NCBI GenBank assembly: GCA_017940955.1
Contig: JAGAXP010000143.1
Location: 1-30,803, forward strand
Length of the DNA: 30,803 nucleotides
Source of the DNA: Oribacterium sp.
GTDB taxonomy: Bacteria; Bacillota_A; Clostridia; Lachnospirales; Lachnospiraceae
Direction of reading: 5' to 3'
Position 1 is the first letter of the stretch, and each line of letters opens with the position of its first letter. A program made the position numbers and the translations under genes. Of this stretch, positions 1 to 7,695 are shown one piece after another. The notes beneath the pieces were generated by a model that was given only the letters and a program-made list of their open reading frames with translations, ran no database searches and was not told the origin of the DNA.

Positions 1-600
1 TAGATATTAAAATATCAGAATATTTTTAATACGAATATATAGAAATATATGTATTAAATTTATGTATATAAATATATTGATAGATATTTATAAAAATACT
101 CAAATATATAAAAATATATCTATTAAAATAGAATATACGTATATACTAATAAATATATAGATATATACGCAAATATATATGAATATATCTATTTGATCAT
201 TCGTCAGATTGAGTATTTTGAAATATACTGGAATATATGGGAATATATGAGAATATATCTGAATATATTAATATATATCTATAGTAAACAGGTATAAAAA
301 ACAGTTGATTATTAGAAGATATAAGGTCAAAGTCGGATCCGGTAATGTAAGCTATATATTATGGAAAAGATTATGAATCATTGGCCAGTATATAATTAAA
401 CAGGAGACCATCAAATATATCGGTGATTAAGAAATAACTCTATATCATTTATATGTCTAGAATCTTATGTAACTTAAGCATTCATCAGAGGACTGATTTT
501 ATAGTACGCGTTTAATTCTTTTGATTATGAGAAGAAATGATTATACAAATATATATTTATATGAATATATGTAAATATATAAGAATATATACATATATTC
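1..600. repeat. AT-rich array of 10-bp phased AATATAT repeats
   Basis: Non-coding and almost entirely A/T. Units of (G/A)AATATAT recur at exact 10-bp steps: 33 and 43; 102 and 112; 131, 151, 171, 181 (with degenerate units at 141 and 161); then 221, 231, 241, 251, 261, 271 in the same phase; and again 563, 573, 583, the last forming a palindrome with 593-600. One repeat per helical turn puts every unit on one face of the DNA, as in plasmid partition sites or iteron origins bound by a cooperatively spreading protein. Intrinsic curvature is another possible role. The 281-540 stretch between clusters shows nothing recognisable. The repeats are seen directly; the function is inferred. Confidence 0.7.
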
Positions 601-891
601 ATAATATAATCAAATAATCTTACTCATAAGGCTGTTAAGTAATAGTATTTCTAATATTATGAATTCTCACATTATTTATAAAATTACATGCAAATATAGT
701 ATATATGATTTCTTTAGGTGAAAGAGTAGTTGAGGAGTAGATATAGAATCCTGTCAATTCTGAACGAAAAATCATTACGAATACTATCCAAAATGTTCAA
801 ATATTCTTCTTGAGGAGCTTTAAAACAGCTCATGTTTCACGTTTACCCAAACTGACAAATTTAAATATGACGGTTTAACCAAAGAAAGCTA
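601..891. other. non-coding leader region, no gene seen
   Basis: AT-rich sequence between the repeat array and the promoter-like box of the gene at 962. No credible reading frame was found on either strand. A small inverted repeat (GAGCT at 815-819 with AGCTC at 827-831) has no clear T tract. Nothing else is supportable. Confidence 0.5.
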
Positions 892-919
892 TTATCTGAG
901 AAATCCCTTTCCATATTTA
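892..919 (+). promoter_or_regulatory. shared 28-bp upstream box (copy 1)
   Basis: Reads TTATCTGA, three bases, ATCCCT (one change from ATCCCC), three bases, then CATATTTA. It matches five other boxes upstream of DNA-metabolism genes in this window at identical internal spacing. CATATT could act as a -10 hexamer, placing transcription start roughly 40 bases before the ATG at 962. This is the weakest copy at its right end. Confidence 0.6.
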
Positions 920-961
920 ATACAGACAGTAATATAAGTTGGAAGGAGAGAGACACAGAAT

Positions 962-1363
962 ATGGAAGCATTTAAAGATAACGACAGGCTCATAATGGTT
1001 CTTGGTGACGAGACATACAGAAGTTTTGAGTACAAGGGCAGGAAAGCTCTGGCCATTGAAAAGCCATGTAAAGAGCTTGAAAGTATAGTCTCTGAAACAA
1101 CACAAATAGGAGCTGTGAAGTCTTTGTCGGCACCTGAACGAATAAAAGTAGAAAGAAAAGAAAAAGAAGAGGTAAAGGTCGCTTTCGAAAAGGATATAGA
1201 GACAGCGTCTGTTGCGGAGGTCGGAAACTTTCTTTATAAACTTAGAAAGGATCCAAAAGCTCAGAAAATCATAAAAAGAAGATATGGGCATGTATCAATG
1301 GATTTTGTGATCCATTGTAAGGGAGAAAGAGAGCTTAAGGAGCTAGCTTATGACCTTCTGTGA
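962..1363 (+). CDS. small hypothetical protein, 133 aa
   Basis: I do not recognise this protein. It starts at an ATG with a clear GGAAGGAGAG ribosome binding site ending 11 bases upstream. The middle (about residues 60-80) is highly charged, with runs of K, E and R. The C-terminal third, around FLYKLRKDPKAQKIIKRRYG, is basic and could be a small helical nucleic-acid-binding segment. It is the first gene after the phased AT repeat array, carries the shared upstream box, and is followed by a terminator, so it is a single-gene unit. By position it is a candidate for a protein that binds the repeats, but no fold is evident and this is inference only. Confidence 0.8.
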   Translation: MEAFKDNDRLIMVLGDETYRSFEYKGRKALAIEKPCKELESIVSETTQIGAVKSLSAPERIKVERKEKEEVKVAFEKDIETASVAEVGNFLYKLRKDPKAQKIIKRRYGHVSMDFVIHCKGERELKELAYDLL

Positions 1364-1370
1364 ATCTAGA

Positions 1371-1398
1371 ATGGTTGCGGTTTCCGCAGCCATTTTTT
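1371..1398 (+). terminator. intrinsic terminator after the gene at 962
   Basis: Stem ATGGTTGCGG / CCGCAGCCAT (one G-U pair), loop TTT, followed by five T. It ends the single-gene unit 962-1363. Confidence 0.9.
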
Positions 1399-1480
1399 AG
1401 TAAAATGAGTAATGTAAAATGTTGAGATCAATTTGCGGAAATATAAGCTTTAAATAATTAATATATTTTGTAACAACTTA

Positions 1481-1498
1481 TTGTTAATTGTTTATCAA
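1481..1498. promoter_or_regulatory. putative Rex operator, upstream site
   Basis: TTGTTAA, four bases, TTATCAA. This is the 18-bp Rex box layout (TTGTTAA-N4-TTAACAA in clostridia) with one mismatch in the right half. It lies about 18 bp upstream of the proposed -35 of gldA. Rex senses the NADH/NAD+ ratio and represses fermentation genes. Confidence 0.5.
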
Positions 1499-1515
1499 TT
1501 TGTACATTTAACATA

Positions 1516-1544
1516 TTGTACCTCTGAACGCAAAGGTCTAAAAT
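1516..1544 (+). promoter_or_regulatory. sigma-A-type promoter of gldA
   Basis: -35 TTGTAC (1516-1521), 17-bp spacer, -10 TAAAAT (1539-1544, five of six consensus bases). Transcription would start near 1551, just before the second Rex-like box. The shared 28-bp box is absent here. Confidence 0.5.
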
Positions 1545-1554
1545 TATATATGTA

Positions 1555-1572
1555 TTGTTAAAAAATTAACAC
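1555..1572. promoter_or_regulatory. putative Rex operator, downstream site
   Basis: TTGTTAA, AAAA, TTAACAC: 13 of the 14 conserved positions of the clostridial Rex box. It sits between the proposed -10 and the AAAGGAGG ribosome binding site, where a bound repressor would block transcription. Redox control suits an NAD-dependent glycerol dehydrogenase. Confidence 0.6.
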
Positions 1573-1590
1573 AAAGGAGGCACATTTATT

Positions 1591-2688
1591 ATGATGGGCA
1601 GGTTAAGAGCAATGCGCGAACCACTCAAGTACGTTCAGGGGCGAGACGCATTAAACAAGTTTTACGATGAGATGGGTTACATGGGCAAGCGTTGGCTGTT
1701 TGTATGTTCAAATAGCGGTTATAAGGCTTGTCACGACAAGATTGAGAAGAGTTTTGAAGGTCACGATGACTACAGACGTTATGAGATCTTCGGCGGAATC
1801 TCAAGCAATGGTGAGATCAAGAAGATGCAGGAGATAGTAAGAAATGACAACATTGATGTTGTTGTTGCTATCGGCGGAGGAAGCGCTGTAGATACAGCTA
1901 AGGCTACAGCATATTATGAGGGCAAGCATATTGTAATTGTTCCTACAGTTGCCGCAACAGATGCACCTTGTACAGGGCTGTCAGTTATTTATAACGATGA
2001 CCACAGCTTTGACAAGTATCTTTTCTATCCAACAAACCCTGATGCGGTAATTGTTGATTGTAATGTAATTGCAAACGCTCCGGTACATTTCCTTATTTCT
2101 GGAATGGGTGATGCTCTCGGAACATATTTCGAGGGAAGAGCTTCTATACGTACAGAATCAGCAAGCCTTGAGGGAACCGGAATCACAAGAGCCGGTCAGG
2201 CACTTGCAAAGCTCTGCTACGAGACACTCCGTCAGTACGGAAAGCAGGCTATTGAGGCTTGTAAGCTTCATGTAGTAACTCCTGCTCTTGAGAATATTAT
2301 TGAGGCTAACGTTTATCTTTCAGGTGTTGGTGCTGATAATGTTAACTGTGCAGCTGCACATTCCTTCTATAACGGTGTTACCGCTGTAGGCTGTAAGCAT
2401 GCAGATCATGGTGATTGCGTAGCTCTCGGCACACTGGTACAGCTTGTACTTGAAGGTGCTACTAAGGAAGAGTTTGATGATGTTCAAAGCTTCTGCCTTG
2501 AAGTCGGTCTTCCTGTAACACTTGAGCAGATTGGAATTACATCTGAAGATCAGGTTAGGATTATTGCTGAAAATGCCTGTGTTCCTGGCGAAACTATCCA
2601 TAATCTTGCAGGAGATGTTCAGCCTTGTGAGCTTTACGATGCAATCATGCAGGCAGATGCTATGGGTAGAATAGCTCTTGGCAAGTGA
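1591..2688 (+). CDS. gldA: glycerol dehydrogenase (NAD-dependent, iron/zinc ADH family)
   Basis: Oxidises glycerol to dihydroxyacetone with NAD+, or runs in reverse, in the cytoplasm. At 365 aa it has the usual GldA length. The dinucleotide-binding motif GGGSAVDTAK is at residues 95-104. The expected metal ligands are present: D174 in GMGDALGTYFE, H257 in AAAHSFYNG and H273 in HGDCVALG, very close to the D173/H256/H274 set of the Bacillus stearothermophilus enzyme. The start has an AAAGGAGG site 11 bases upstream. The gene is monocistronic, with its own sigma-A promoter, two Rex-like boxes and a strong terminator, unlike the DNA-metabolism genes around it. It is probably metabolic cargo. Family assignment is firm; the true substrate could be another polyol. 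Confidence 0.93.
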   Translation: MMGRLRAMREPLKYVQGRDALNKFYDEMGYMGKRWLFVCSNSGYKACHDKIEKSFEGHDDYRRYEIFGGISSNGEIKKMQEIVRNDNIDVVVAIGGGSAVDTAKATAYYEGKHIVIVPTVAATDAPCTGLSVIYNDDHSFDKYLFYPTNPDAVIVDCNVIANAPVHFLISGMGDALGTYFEGRASIRTESASLEGTGITRAGQALAKLCYETLRQYGKQAIEACKLHVVTPALENIIEANVYLSGVGADNVNCAAAHSFYNGVTAVGCKHADHGDCVALGTLVQLVLEGATKEEFDDVQSFCLEVGLPVTLEQIGITSEDQVRIIAENACVPGETIHNLAGDVQPCELYDAIMQADAMGRIALGK

Positions 2689-2736
2689 TTTATTTTTAAA
2701 ATCAATTCTTAGAATAATAAATAGTTATAAATTCAA

Positions 2737-2780
2737 AGAGGTTGAGAGGGATTAACAATCCATTCTCAGCCTCTATTTTC
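2737..2780 (+). terminator. long intrinsic terminator after gldA
   Basis: A long stem: AGAGGTTGAGAG pairs with TTCTCAGCCTCT, then an inner GGATT/AATCC arm with loop AAC, followed by ATTTTC. It separates gldA from the dnaE promoter box that follows at once. Confidence 0.88.
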
Positions 2781-2808
2781 TTATCTGAGTTTTCTCTTTT
2801 CATAATTA
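2781..2808 (+). promoter_or_regulatory. shared 28-bp upstream box (copy 2, dnaE)
   Basis: TTATCTGA, then a T-rich centre (TTTCTC in place of ATCCCC), then a perfect CATAATTA. Internal spacing is identical to the other copies. The dnaE ATG lies about 40 bases downstream. Confidence 0.6.
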
Positions 2809-2848
2809 CATAGAAAGCAAATATAAGTTATTAAATGAGGTAAAAGAT

Positions 2849-5800
2849 ATGGAAAGAGATTATATACAGATGCTTGAATCGATACCTGATAATCTGAGTC
2901 TTGGCCTTCTGCATGTTCATTCCTTGTTTTCAATTAAGGATTCAACTCAATCTGTGGAAAATATAGTAAGGCGTGCAAAGGAATTAGAATGCCCTGCTAT
3001 AGCATTATCAGATTTTGGCAATATGTTCGGGATGTATGATTTTTACGATACATGTAAAAAATATGGCATTAAGCCAATACTATCGGTTGAAGCTTTTGTT
3101 AAATACGAAAAAGACATTCGAAGGCTTGTTATCATGGCCAAGAATGAAGACGGATTAAAGGCAATGTTTAGAGCAATTACAGCCTCAAACAGAAATATTA
3201 TGACAGTAGGGAAAACAGAATATCCTCTAATGGATAAAGGCATCTTAACAGAACATTTTGGAAGTAATTCTCTAGGGCATGGAAATGTCATAGTGACTTC
3301 ATCCGGAATAGAAGGAGTCCTTGCAAAAACATTACTTGATGAATCAATATCTGTAAATGAAAAGCATATGGCTTTAAAAAGAGAATCCGATTGGTATCAA
3401 TATACCTTTGGAGTCGGCAATTTTTTCATTGAGCTTCAATATCATGGAGATGAAACTGAAAAGAAAGTCATGCCTGAACTGGCAAGGTGTTCTGAAGAAT
3501 GGGATATCCCTCTTGTAATTTCTAACGAGCCATACATGACTAGCAATACTTCTGATGACGCAGTGGCAAGAGCTATTGTGCTGTCTCAGAAAAATAAGAA
3601 ATGGAAAGATCTGACGGATACAGACAGAGAATTCTATATCAAGACTGACAAACAGCTTGTAAAAAGACTTGCTGAGATAATTCCTACGGAAAGTATTATT
3701 AAAGGCTACGGTGGTATACAAGAAATCGAGATAAAGTGCGAATGTACACTTACAAACGAGAAACATTACCCAGCTGTAACGGTTCCGGATGGATATACAA
3801 AAAAGACTTATGTTGAAGATCTTGTAAAAGAGGGAATCAATAAAAGATATGGAAAGGAACATGAAGCTTTATTTGATGAAAGAGCTAAAAACGAGCTCTC
3901 AGTTATAAATAAGCTAGACGTAAATGATTACTTCCTTATCGTTCAGGACATTTGCGACTATGGAAGACTTGTTGCAAAGCTAAATCTTGATGATGAAGAA
4001 GAGAAGGCTATAGCAAGAACTTTCAACAAAAAGGTGATTTCTGAAAAGGTAAAAGGTAGAGTCGGGGAAGGTGTAGGTCCAGGCAGAGGATCAGCCGGTG
4101 GCAGCATAGTTTCGTATGCGTTACATATCACGGATATAGACCCTGTGGCAAACGGACTTTATTTTTCAAGATTCTTATCGTCTGAACGAACATCAATGCC
4201 TGATATAGACATTGATATAGAGACTAAGGCAAGACCATTTGTAATCGAGTATGTAAAACACAAATATGGAGAGGACTGCGTAGCCGGCATTATGACACTG
4301 GGAAAGTTCCAGGGAAGGTCAGCTATTAATGCCGCCGGAAAAGCACTTGCATACAGAAAAGGACTTAAATCAACGGAGTACGATTCATTATGCAGTTTAA
4401 TCTCTGAAAAAGCGGAGGAACTATCCGGACAAGACCATCTTGATTTCACGATGGACTATAACGGGAAGGGCACTCTCGAACATGAGCTTCTGGAGATTTT
4501 CAGCGGGCAGGAAGATGCAGACTTTATTATACATGGAGCAAGACTTATTCAGGGCTCTATAAGTGCTAAAAGTCAGCACGCTGCGGGAATCATTATAACG
4601 GATGGAACAAATCTGACGGATATAGTCCCGCTCGTTTGGAATGAATCTTCCGGAATGATGAATATCCAGTGCGATAAGAATGAGGCAGAAAAACTCGGAC
4701 TATTAAAGATAGACCTGTTAGGACTCAACACCTTAACCATAATCACACGTACGGAACGGATGATTGAAAAGACTCATGGATTAAAAGTGTGTCTTTCAGA
4801 GATTCCTTTTGAAGAGGCTGTAATGGAAATTTTCCAGAACGGAAATACCGATACCGTATTCCAGATGGAATCCAATGGAATGAAGAGTCTTAACAAACGA
4901 TTTAAGCCGAGAAACCTTAAGGATATTGCTCAGGAGAACGCCATGTTCAGGCCGGGCCCAATGCAGTTTATCGATTCTGTAATCGAAACGAGAAACGGTA
5001 AAACGCCTGAGTACCTTTGTCCTGAACTTGAAAAGATTCTCAAGGAAACCTACGGAGCAATAGTTTATCAGGAACAGATCATGAGGATCGCAAAAGACCT
5101 TGCCGGTTTTTCCGAGACTCGTGCTGATGGTTTCAGACAGGCTATGAGTAAAAAAATAAAAGCGAAACTCGAAGGAATGAGACAGGCTTTTATATACGGA
5201 GATGAGGAAGCTCTCGGATGTATTGCAAACGGGATAGAAGAAGAAACCGCAAAAAAGATATTTGAGCAGATGCTTGAATTTGCTAAGTACGCGTTTAATA
5301 AGTCTCATGCAGTTTCGTATGGGGTTTTAGCATACCAGACAGCATGGTTAAAATGGAATTATCCTGTTGAATGGATGTGTGCGAACCTAAACAGCGTGCC
5401 TACAGAAAGGTGGTTTAGATACTTTAAGGACCTGAAGGAGCGTAATGTAAGAATCCTAAGACCAGACATCAATAAGTCGGGGATGGGATTTTTGATGGAA
5501 GGAACCGACATACGCTATGGTTTGTCCGGTATCAAGAATGTTGGAGAAAGTGTACGGTATATCATTAAGGAAAGAGAAGATAATGGAGATTATTCCTCAT
5601 TCCAGGATTTTGTATTCCGTACAAAGCCGGTTAAAACAATCCTTGAGATACTTATTAATAGCGGTGCATTCGATAGTTTTTGTAATAACAGAAAGGCCCT
5701 TATGACTCTTGTGCCAACAGTATTATCGTTGGTGAAGAAACTGAAGAAAGCTGAGACAGATCTGGTTGATGCATTAGAAGGAGGTAATGCCATAAAGACA

Positions 5801-6460
5801 GAGAGCTGTATGGAATCACTAAAATCTGTAAAAGGCGAAATAATGGAGCTTGAGATCAATGAAAACACCCTTGAAAACATTGAAGAACGTTTCAGTATAG
5901 AAAGGGAACTGTTATGTGATTACATAAGCGGACACCCATTAGATGCTTATATCATTCCGAAAGGGTTATCTACCATTATTAAGACAGTCTCAGTCAATAA
6001 TTGGGATTCAGTCAAAGTGGCAGGTTTGATATCAGGTCTTAAAGTGACGAAAAGAAGGTCGGACGGTGCCGAAATGGCAGGCTACAACCTTTCAGACAAA
6101 ACCGGAACCGTAAAGGTATGGTGTTATGCCAAAGAGTATTCCAGGTTCAAAACTCTGATAAAAGAAAACGCTGCGATTGAAGTGGAACTCCAAATGAGAC
6201 CCGACAATGGCAGACAGAAACTTGTTGTTTCAACAATGAATGTGTTGTCACAGGCAAAAGATATCATCTGCATACGTATTAACAACATAGCAGAATGGTA
6301 CTTCGAGAAAGAGGACGCCATAAAGCCATATATAAGTAAAAATGGCAATCCCTGTATCATCATTGATGCAACATTCAACGAGAAAAGGAAATATGGACAT
6401 CTGATAAATCCCTGCATTGTAAATTCGAAAAACTTCAATGCGGAAATAGTGAAAATTTAG
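2849..6460 (+). CDS. dnaE: DNA polymerase III alpha subunit, DnaE type
   Basis: C-family replicative polymerase, 1203 aa. Order: PHP domain (about 15-290), palm with PGRGSAGGS (411-419) and the catalytic aspartates in PDIDIDIE (D452, D454) plus D622 in KIDLLGLNTL, fingers with FNKSHAVSYG, an SGHPL motif near 1027, and a C-terminal OB fold from about 1053. The PHP domain keeps HVH (22-24) and E81. Where the family normally has DHG it has DFG (55-57), and the late N-D-x-H ligand motif reads SNEPYM, so its metal site is probably dead. About 30 charged residues are inserted before PGRGS. The start has GAGG 10 bases upstream. As a polymerase outside any chromosomal context, it implies the element helps replicate itself. 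Proofreading could come from the exonuclease at 7696. Confidence 0.95.
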   Translation: MERDYIQMLESIPDNLSLGLLHVHSLFSIKDSTQSVENIVRRAKELECPAIALSDFGNMFGMYDFYDTCKKYGIKPILSVEAFVKYEKDIRRLVIMAKNEDGLKAMFRAITASNRNIMTVGKTEYPLMDKGILTEHFGSNSLGHGNVIVTSSGIEGVLAKTLLDESISVNEKHMALKRESDWYQYTFGVGNFFIELQYHGDETEKKVMPELARCSEEWDIPLVISNEPYMTSNTSDDAVARAIVLSQKNKKWKDLTDTDREFYIKTDKQLVKRLAEIIPTESIIKGYGGIQEIEIKCECTLTNEKHYPAVTVPDGYTKKTYVEDLVKEGINKRYGKEHEALFDERAKNELSVINKLDVNDYFLIVQDICDYGRLVAKLNLDDEEEKAIARTFNKKVISEKVKGRVGEGVGPGRGSAGGSIVSYALHITDIDPVANGLYFSRFLSSERTSMPDIDIDIETKARPFVIEYVKHKYGEDCVAGIMTLGKFQGRSAINAAGKALAYRKGLKSTEYDSLCSLISEKAEELSGQDHLDFTMDYNGKGTLEHELLEIFSGQEDADFIIHGARLIQGSISAKSQHAAGIIITDGTNLTDIVPLVWNESSGMMNIQCDKNEAEKLGLLKIDLLGLNTLTIITRTERMIEKTHGLKVCLSEIPFEEAVMEIFQNGNTDTVFQMESNGMKSLNKRFKPRNLKDIAQENAMFRPGPMQFIDSVIETRNGKTPEYLCPELEKILKETYGAIVYQEQIMRIAKDLAGFSETRADGFRQAMSKKIKAKLEGMRQAFIYGDEEALGCIANGIEEETAKKIFEQMLEFAKYAFNKSHAVSYGVLAYQTAWLKWNYPVEWMCANLNSVPTERWFRYFKDLKERNVRILRPDINKSGMGFLMEGTDIRYGLSGIKNVGESVRYIIKEREDNGDYSSFQDFVFRTKPVKTILEILINSGAFDSFCNNRKALMTLVPTVLSLVKKLKKAETDLVDALEGGNAIKTESCMESLKSVKGEIMELEINENTLENIEERFSIERELLCDYISGHPLDAYIIPKGLSTIIKTVSVNNWDSVKVAGLISGLKVTKRRSDGAEMAGYNLSDKTGTVKVWCYAKEYSRFKTLIKENAAIEVELQMRPDNGRQKLVVSTMNVLSQAKDIICIRINNIAEWYFEKEDAIKPYISKNGNPCIIIDATFNEKRKYGHLINPCIVNSKNFNAEIVKI

Positions 6461-6468
6461 CATATCTA

Positions 6469-6502
6469 AGAGACTGGTAGAAAATTGCCGGTCTCTTTTT
6501 TT
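6469..6502 (+). terminator. intrinsic terminator after dnaE
   Basis: Stem AGAGACTGG / CCGGTCTCT with one G-U pair and a 10-base loop, followed by seven T. It closes the dnaE unit. Confidence 0.9.
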
Positions 6503-6536
6503 GCGAAAAATCCTTACCACTACACATATTTGAATC

Positions 6537-6564
6537 TTATATGAAATATCCCCTCACATAATTA
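6537..6564 (+). promoter_or_regulatory. shared 28-bp upstream box (copy 3)
   Basis: TTATATGA, AAT, ATCCCC, TCA, CATAATTA. A near-consensus copy placed directly after the dnaE terminator and before the coiled-coil protein and exonuclease operon. Confidence 0.7.
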
Positions 6565-6642
6565 ATTTGAATCAATAAAAAAAGGAATATGAGCATAAAA
6601 AAATATGTGAGTAATATTCCAAACGAAGAAAGAGGTAAGAAA

Positions 6643-7683
6643 ATGTTGAAAGAATTTATCTTATTAGAAGAAAGAGCCCGCAAAGAAGGATTATTTGTAG
6701 ACGTACAGCCTGCCGGCTCAAACGGAGTTTCTGTTGTAGTCTCTAAAGGTTCAGACAGAGTAGTTAGACTATCGTCTGGTGAAAACCTTAGAAGCGCTCA
6801 GATGGAAGCAGAAATAGATGCGCTTAGAGCCTTCTTCTACATAGCAGAAGACCATATCGAGAATGAAAGCATACCAACTGCCCAGACAGATATCGGAAAG
6901 GCTAAGGCCCAGGCTGAAGCAAAGGCAAAGGCTGAGAATGAAGCAAGAGTCAAAGCTCAAGAAGAGAAACAGAGAATCGAAGCTGAGAAGGCTCGCGCTG
7001 AAGCCAAAGCAAAGGCTGAGGAAGAAGCTAGGGCCAAAGCCGAAGAAGAGAAACAGAGAATCGAAGCCGAAAAAGCTAAAGCAGAAGCCAAGGCTAAAGC
7101 TGAGGAAGATGCCAGAATAAAGGCAGAAGCTGAGAAGGCACGTGCTGAAGCTGCTGAGAAATCAGAAGAAGAGGCAAAGGCAAGAGCAGAAGCTGAGAGA
7201 ATGAAAGCAGAAGCAGAAGCAAAGGCTGAAGCAGAGGCTAGGGCTGTAGCCGAAAAGGTTAGAGCTGAAGCGGAGGCAAAGGCAAGAGCCGAGGCGGAGG
7301 CTAAAGCTCGTAAGAAGGCTCAATTAGAAGCAGAGCTTAAGGCTCTTGAGGAAAGTGCAGATACAGCAACATCAAAAGACGGAGATGCGGAAAGTGAGCT
7401 GGCGCCAGATTTTAGGTTTGCATTTGGAATTGCAAACAAGTGGGAAAATAACTTCTTCTCTCACTTAATTCTGGACCAGACAATTTTTGCAAAGACTGTG
7501 TTACAGGTAGACCCTAACGCTAGTTCAACACACCCAGATCTTGCAGAAAACACAAGAAAAGCACAGGCGTACTGTGCAAGCCGTGGCATTACAGTATGCA
7601 ATATAGAAAAGATTGCGGCTTATTGCAAAGAGAACAATACTGAAGTGACACCTGACACAATCAGGATGGCACTTGCGAGCTAA
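6643..7683 (+). CDS. Ala/Glu/Lys-rich coiled-coil protein
   Basis: Not recognised as a named family. The N-terminal 70 residues form a small globular region. About residues 85-250 are a long A/E/K-rich helix of TolA type. It contains a nearly exact 28-residue tandem repeat (VKAQEEKQRIEAEKA... then AKAEEEKQRIEAEKA...), visible in DNA as an 84-bp repeat near 6949-7116. The last 95 residues form a compact domain with FRFAFGIANKWENNFF. I prefer ATG 6643, with AGAGG seven bases upstream. An in-frame ATG at 6589 would add 18 residues, but its AAGGA lies only two bases away. It is 12 bases from the exonuclease gene and co-transcribed with it, so a structural role near DNA replication is plausible but unproven. 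Confidence 0.8.
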   Translation: MLKEFILLEERARKEGLFVDVQPAGSNGVSVVVSKGSDRVVRLSSGENLRSAQMEAEIDALRAFFYIAEDHIENESIPTAQTDIGKAKAQAEAKAKAENEARVKAQEEKQRIEAEKARAEAKAKAEEEARAKAEEEKQRIEAEKAKAEAKAKAEEDARIKAEAEKARAEAAEKSEEEAKARAEAERMKAEAEAKAEAEARAVAEKVRAEAEAKARAEAEAKARKKAQLEAELKALEESADTATSKDGDAESELAPDFRFAFGIANKWENNFFSHLILDQTIFAKTVLQVDPNASSTHPDLAENTRKAQAYCASRGITVCNIEKIAAYCKENNTEVTPDTIRMALAS

Positions 7684-7695
7684 GGGAGGTGTAGT

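Noticed and set aside
1..600. CRISPR array
   Set aside because: Repeats are 8-10 bp with no unique spacers of uniform length.
2781..2808. Reading the shared box as a plain sigma-A promoter
   Set aside because: CATAAT may be a -10, but no -35 hexamer recurs 17 bp upstream in the six copies, while the central ATCCCC block does.
6863..7120. A Lys/Arg-rich frame overlapping the coiled-coil gene
   Set aside because: It is the shifted reading of the A/E/K codon repeat, without its own ribosome binding site.
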